Below, piece by piece: positions 20,701-23,134 of a stretch of 23,134 nt of DNA; the stretch's first letter is position 1; every line of letters begins with the position of its first letter. A model generated the notes under the pieces. The model saw nothing but the letters and a program-made list of their open reading frames with translations, ran no database searches and had not been told where the DNA came from. Source of the stretch: JBCBKZ01 sp039026975 (GTDB lineage Bacteria; Bacteroidota; Bacteroidia; J057); contig JBCCLI010000059.1 of the NCBI GenBank assembly GCA_039026975.1, positions 1-23,134 of the forward strand. The letters run 5' to 3'. The translations under genes were made by a program, and so were the position numbers.

Positions 20701-23134
20701 ACCTGGGTGTTATATATGCTTTTACAGGGGAAGGATATCCTTGAGTCCAAATGGATTAAACTTAAGAAATACAGAGAAACCATAGAAATTCCCATAAAAG
20801 AATCTTACAGAGGAGATATCCACCTACACCTGATTGCGGGTAAGCATAATGATATAGTAGAAAAATATGCTACCATAGAGGTTCCTTACACCCACAAGCA
20901 GCTCTCATTTAGCTGGGAACAGATGAGATCTACCCTCATTCCTGGAGAAGAGGTAAAGTGGACCCTCCGCATTCATAACCATAAAGACAAGCCTATTCCT
21001 GCTGAGGTATTAGCTACTATGTATGATGCTTCCCTGGACGCCTTTCTCCCGCATTCATTTGGGCTAAATCTTTATTATCCTATTGGGCATGCATATTACT
21101 TTAACACTGAGAAAGGATACCTGACGTATAGCGGTCAAAACGACCAATTCTTTAGTTGGGGAAATTATGAGATGGTAGATCCCAAGGGGTATGACCAGTT
21201 GGAACGTATGCCGTTTATGGGAGGCGCCTCCTATGCAGGAGGACGCCCCCTACGGGCCAGAGCGTTAAGGGCTGAGTCAGCAGGCAGACAGATGGAAGAT
21301 ACAGTAGTTTTGGATGTGGCCGCCTCCCAAGCCCCTGATGAGTATATGGCTAAAAGTGAAGCTGTAGGTGAGGAAGATGAAGGAATCCTGGCCAATTTTA
21401 ATACTTTTCCCCCTTCGCCAGAAGATCCCTCTTCCTCCACTGACCTGGAAGCAGTACCGCTGAGAAAAAACCTTCAGGAGACAGCCTTTTTCTATCCGCA
21501 CTTACAGGCAGATGAAAATGGAGATGTTCTCATAGCATTCACAGCACCTGAGGCCCTCACAGGCTGGAAGTTCCTGGGGCTAGCCCATACCCAGGAATTA
21601 GCTACAGGTATCATAGAAGCTAAAGCCGTTACCCAAAAAGACCTGATGATGCAGCCTCTTCTTCCCAGGTTTATGCGAGAAGGAGATGAGGTCGTGTTAG
21701 TAGGAAAAATCGCCAATCAGAGTGCAGAGAGCATGAAGGGAAAAGCTTCTCTTACCCTACTGAATGCTTACGACCTTCAGCCGCTTAACTTACTCGCTGA
21801 GGGAGAAGCAAAAGAAATAGCCTTTGAAGCAGAAGCTAAGCTGAGCACCACAGTAAGATGGAAAGTAGCCGTACCAGAGGGTCTGGAGGCTATCATTATC
21901 CAGATGCGGGCATCAGATGGCACCTACACGGACGGGGAGGAAAATATGCTGCCTATCCTCTCCAATAGAATGCTGGTAACAGAAACCCTTCCCATGGCTG
22001 TCAGAGGGAATCAGCAAAAGACTTTCAGCCTGAATAAGCTCCTGAATGCTGACTCCCCCACCCTTCAGCATAAAAAGCTGAGCCTGGAATTGACAGGGAA
22101 TCCAGCTTGGTATGCCGTGCAGGCCCTCCCTTACCTCATGGAGTACCCCTATGAGTGTACCGAGCAAATCTACAGTAGGTATTATGCAAATACCCTGGCT
22201 AGCCACATAGCTAATGCTTCTCCTAGAATTCAGCAGGTGTTCACCCAATGGAGCCAATCAGCCAAGGAAGTAGATAAAACTACCTTTATCTCTAATCTAG
22301 AGAAAAACCAGGAGCTGAAAGCCGTCCTCCTAGAAGCCACTCCATGGGTGCTAGAAGCCAAAGATGAAACAGAAAGGAAGCAGCGGTTAGGTATACTATT
22401 CGACCTGAACCGTATGTCCAGTGAGTCCTCACGTGCCCTTAGTCAGCTGTCAGAAAGACAAAATAGTGATGGTTCGTTCTCATGGTTTCCAGGTATGCGT
22501 CCCAGCAGATACATTACCCAGTTAATAGCCATAGGCCTGGGACACCTTCAAAAAATGGGGGTAAGTACCTCCGGTAATCCTGAGATCAGTAGAATGGGAG
22601 AAAAAGCAGCTGCCTGGTTAGATACACAGATTTTGAAGGACTATCAGGAACTGAAAAGACTCAAGGTAGACCTAAACAAGAATCACCTAGGGTACACCCA
22701 GATCCAGTATCTGTACATGCGCTCCTTTTACGGAGAACTATCCTTCGGAAGAAATACAGAGGAAGCCTGGAAATATTACTATGGGCAGGCAGAAAGCTTC
22801 TGGCCTCAACAGAGCAAATATATGCAGGGTATGCTTTCTATGACCTTCCATAGAAATGAAGCTACTAGCCTGGCAGAAGAAGTGCTCACCTCCCTAGAGG
22901 AGAATGCCATTTACAGTGAAGAAATGGGCATGTACTGGAAAGATATTAGTAATGGCTATTACTGGTATCAAGCCCCTATAGAAACCCAGTCTTTATTGAT
23001 AGAAGCATTTGGAGAAACCGATAAGCACCTGAAGGAAGTAGAGGAGATGAAGATCTGGCTGTTGAAGAATAAGCAAACCAATGACTGGAAAACTACACGC
23101 GCTACCGTAGCTGCTTGTAATGCCCTCCTCATGA
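17713..23134 (+). CDS. Alpha-2-macroglobulin-family protein with thioester, cut by the window end
   Basis: The frame runs from ATG at 17713 to the window edge without a stop, giving 1807 residues and continuing. A signal peptide (about 1-29, ending 'NILMSQ') has no lipobox, so the mature protein is periplasmic or secreted. A helical N-terminal part (about 30-360) precedes macroglobulin domains; 'LFTDRRMYRPGQPVNVKV' at about 594-612 is the MG signature of bacterial forms. The stretch before 1250, rich in Ser/Ala/Glu/Arg, may be the bait region. The 'ETAFFYPHLQADENGDV' / 'APEALTGWKFLGLAHT' block is the A2M domain, and the thioester motif CTEQ is intact (Cys1482, Gln1485). 'DGSFSWFPG' follows in the thioester domain. 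The probable role is trapping proteases that reach the periplasm. Confidence 0.93.
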   Translation, partial: MHHQQFSHSLRYWLLLVLSFCSFNILMSQSLEKNWKKLKELDSKNMSKSALKKAEEIYLQAKDSQQGDQRIKALLYVLKYQQVLEEGSDTLIIKRIKEEIHWANSPEKEILHSYLADIYSQLLQRDRYKIAGRTQIEEASEDVLSWDLRTFYEQITQAYAASLANKVLLVNTEARAYEALLDTKAGSLTYRPTLYDILAHKAISFFANVNNGLPEPPEPFRLTVETAFAPTESFLRERFPTEEEDNRLRKAIMIFQELAAYHQASTQQIRPLIDVEMKRLAFANRYARGTQKDEKYLAALESLLEKAAKDPIAAEVRYLIAEKWADQASQYTAGAEETYRYHKQKAKAYADETIKLFPGTRGAKLANNLIQDILKRSLKVEVENVNSVDQAFRVYLDYRNFDQVYLRIIPAKLEWLFEYDSEKEIDRLLKIPAVEAWSTKLNGSEDYQLHNTEIAAPGLRSGTYVVLVSSTPDFDKKTSQFSRAYFQVSQLSLFTRQSLNTDLEVFITDRESGEPQQGASVQLQKRKEYNDPFTNWGKVYETDQDGKATISLEGRGDTYQIRCSHQGDTYTFLPDYYYKYQPSAEKARKVAYLFTDRRMYRPGQPVNVKVLLLEEEEKSLKILPNTSLTVKLYDVNYQEVSYIDVRTNAYGSASGLFTLPTGILTGSMRISTPHGSTSIQVEEYKRPNFSVSILPIEGTYGLNDSVSVSAKAETYSGIPLSGGAKVSYKVEREPFSPYGGYWRIYPPISALPYPSEGRQIITTGETEVDNEGNIQFDFITKADESGQIEERLFFKYTINVEVTDISGETHAGTTYIKAGNKPYVANWKLPELINNLSENIQLVAQNLSDQPVELSGIMKVYKLKEPDQLLRKRRWDKVDQPKLSLEEFKKIFPHDIYANEDSPTSWEEGELILQQEITSNTPISIESLEGKDPGRYKFIFTPEGDELRETTISFSMLDEGSSKVWPKNELVGYKLSQTSAEPGETVSLSIGSFEKNTWVLYMLLQGKDILESKWIKLKKYRETIEIPIKESYRGDIHLHLIAGKHNDIVEKYATIEVPYTHKQLSFSWEQMRSTLIPGEEVKWTLRIHNHKDKPIPAEVLATMYDASLDAFLPHSFGLNLYYPIGHAYYFNTEKGYLTYSGQNDQFFSWGNYEMVDPKGYDQLERMPFMGGASYAGGRPLRARALRAESAGRQMEDTVVLDVAASQAPDEYMAKSEAVGEEDEGILANFNTFPPSPEDPSSSTDLEAVPLRKNLQETAFFYPHLQADENGDVLIAFTAPEALTGWKFLGLAHTQELATGIIEAKAVTQKDLMMQPLLPRFMREGDEVVLVGKIANQSAESMKGKASLTLLNAYDLQPLNLLAEGEAKEIAFEAEAKLSTTVRWKVAVPEGLEAIIIQMRASDGTYTDGEENMLPILSNRMLVTETLPMAVRGNQQKTFSLNKLLNADSPTLQHKKLSLELTGNPAWYAVQALPYLMEYPYECTEQIYSRYYANTLASHIANASPRIQQVFTQWSQSAKEVDKTTFISNLEKNQELKAVLLEATPWVLEAKDETERKQRLGILFDLNRMSSESSRALSQLSERQNSDGSFSWFPGMRPSRYITQLIAIGLGHLQKMGVSTSGNPEISRMGEKAAAWLDTQILKDYQELKRLKVDLNKNHLGYTQIQYLYMRSFYGELSFGRNTEEAWKYYYGQAESFWPQQSKYMQGMLSMTFHRNEATSLAEEVLTSLEENAIYSEEMGMYWKDISNGYYWYQAPIETQSLLIEAFGETDKHLKEVEEMKIWLLKNKQTNDWKTTRATVAACNALLM

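Noticed and set aside
1..23134. CRISPR array, tRNA or rRNA gene.
   Set aside because: No regularly spaced repeats, cloverleaf-like segments or rRNA-like sequence were noticed on either strand.

Overview
The window looks like chromosomal DNA from a member of the Bacteroidota, possibly of the Cytophagales type, although the rank below phylum is a guess. The grounds are: exported proteins whose predicted signal peptides end with Gln at or next to +1, few Shine-Dalgarno sites, a promoter that fits the TTTG / TAnnTTTG pattern, a DUF151-UVR bifunctional nuclease, and a large alpha-2-macroglobulin-like protein. No insertion sequence, integrase, tRNA, rRNA or CRISPR array was seen.

Region 1 (1-9259, all + strand) is a hydrogenase locus. 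Its core is a signal-peptide-less uptake [NiFe] hydrogenase (small subunit 3544-4509, large subunit 4586-6184) that resembles group 2a enzymes such as cyanobacterial HupSL and mycobacterial Huc. It is followed by the endopeptidase that matures the large subunit, three proteins of unknown function (one TPR-rich), and the nickel chaperone HypA. Upstream, in the same direction and tightly spaced, are the end of an NHL-repeat protein, a NiCoT-like nickel transporter, a small unknown protein, a bifunctional nuclease, and two TetR-type regulators flanking a small unknown protein. That small protein is a paralogue of one inside the hydrogenase operon. A 195-bp gap between the second TetR gene and hupS holds a perfect 9-4-9 palindrome and two tandem 11-mers, which are good operator candidates. 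The hupS-hupL and hupL-protease gaps both contain hairpins. No hypBCDEF genes are present, so the rest of the maturation set must lie elsewhere. A bidirectional terminator closes the locus at 9275-9310.

Region 2 (9331-14530) is a series of mostly unlinked single genes: an exported peroxiredoxin-like protein (-), a 4'-phosphopantetheinyl transferase (-), a YcjF/DUF697 membrane protein (+), a NarL/FixJ response regulator (+), a small unknown protein (-), Dps (+) and a 45-residue Lys/Cys-rich protein (+). The gaps between them are long and mostly featureless.

Region 3 (14531-23134, + strand) concerns the cell envelope. Two adjacent exported TPR proteins share an unnamed C-terminal domain. They are followed by a terminator and then by a very large exported alpha-2-macroglobulin-like protein with an intact CTEQ thioester motif, cut by the window end. 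A dense set of inverted repeats precedes the first TPR gene.

The best candidate for an undescribed system is region 1: a group 2a-like hydrogenase in a Bacteroidota background, with apparent two-TetR control and several conserved-looking but unnamed accessory genes.
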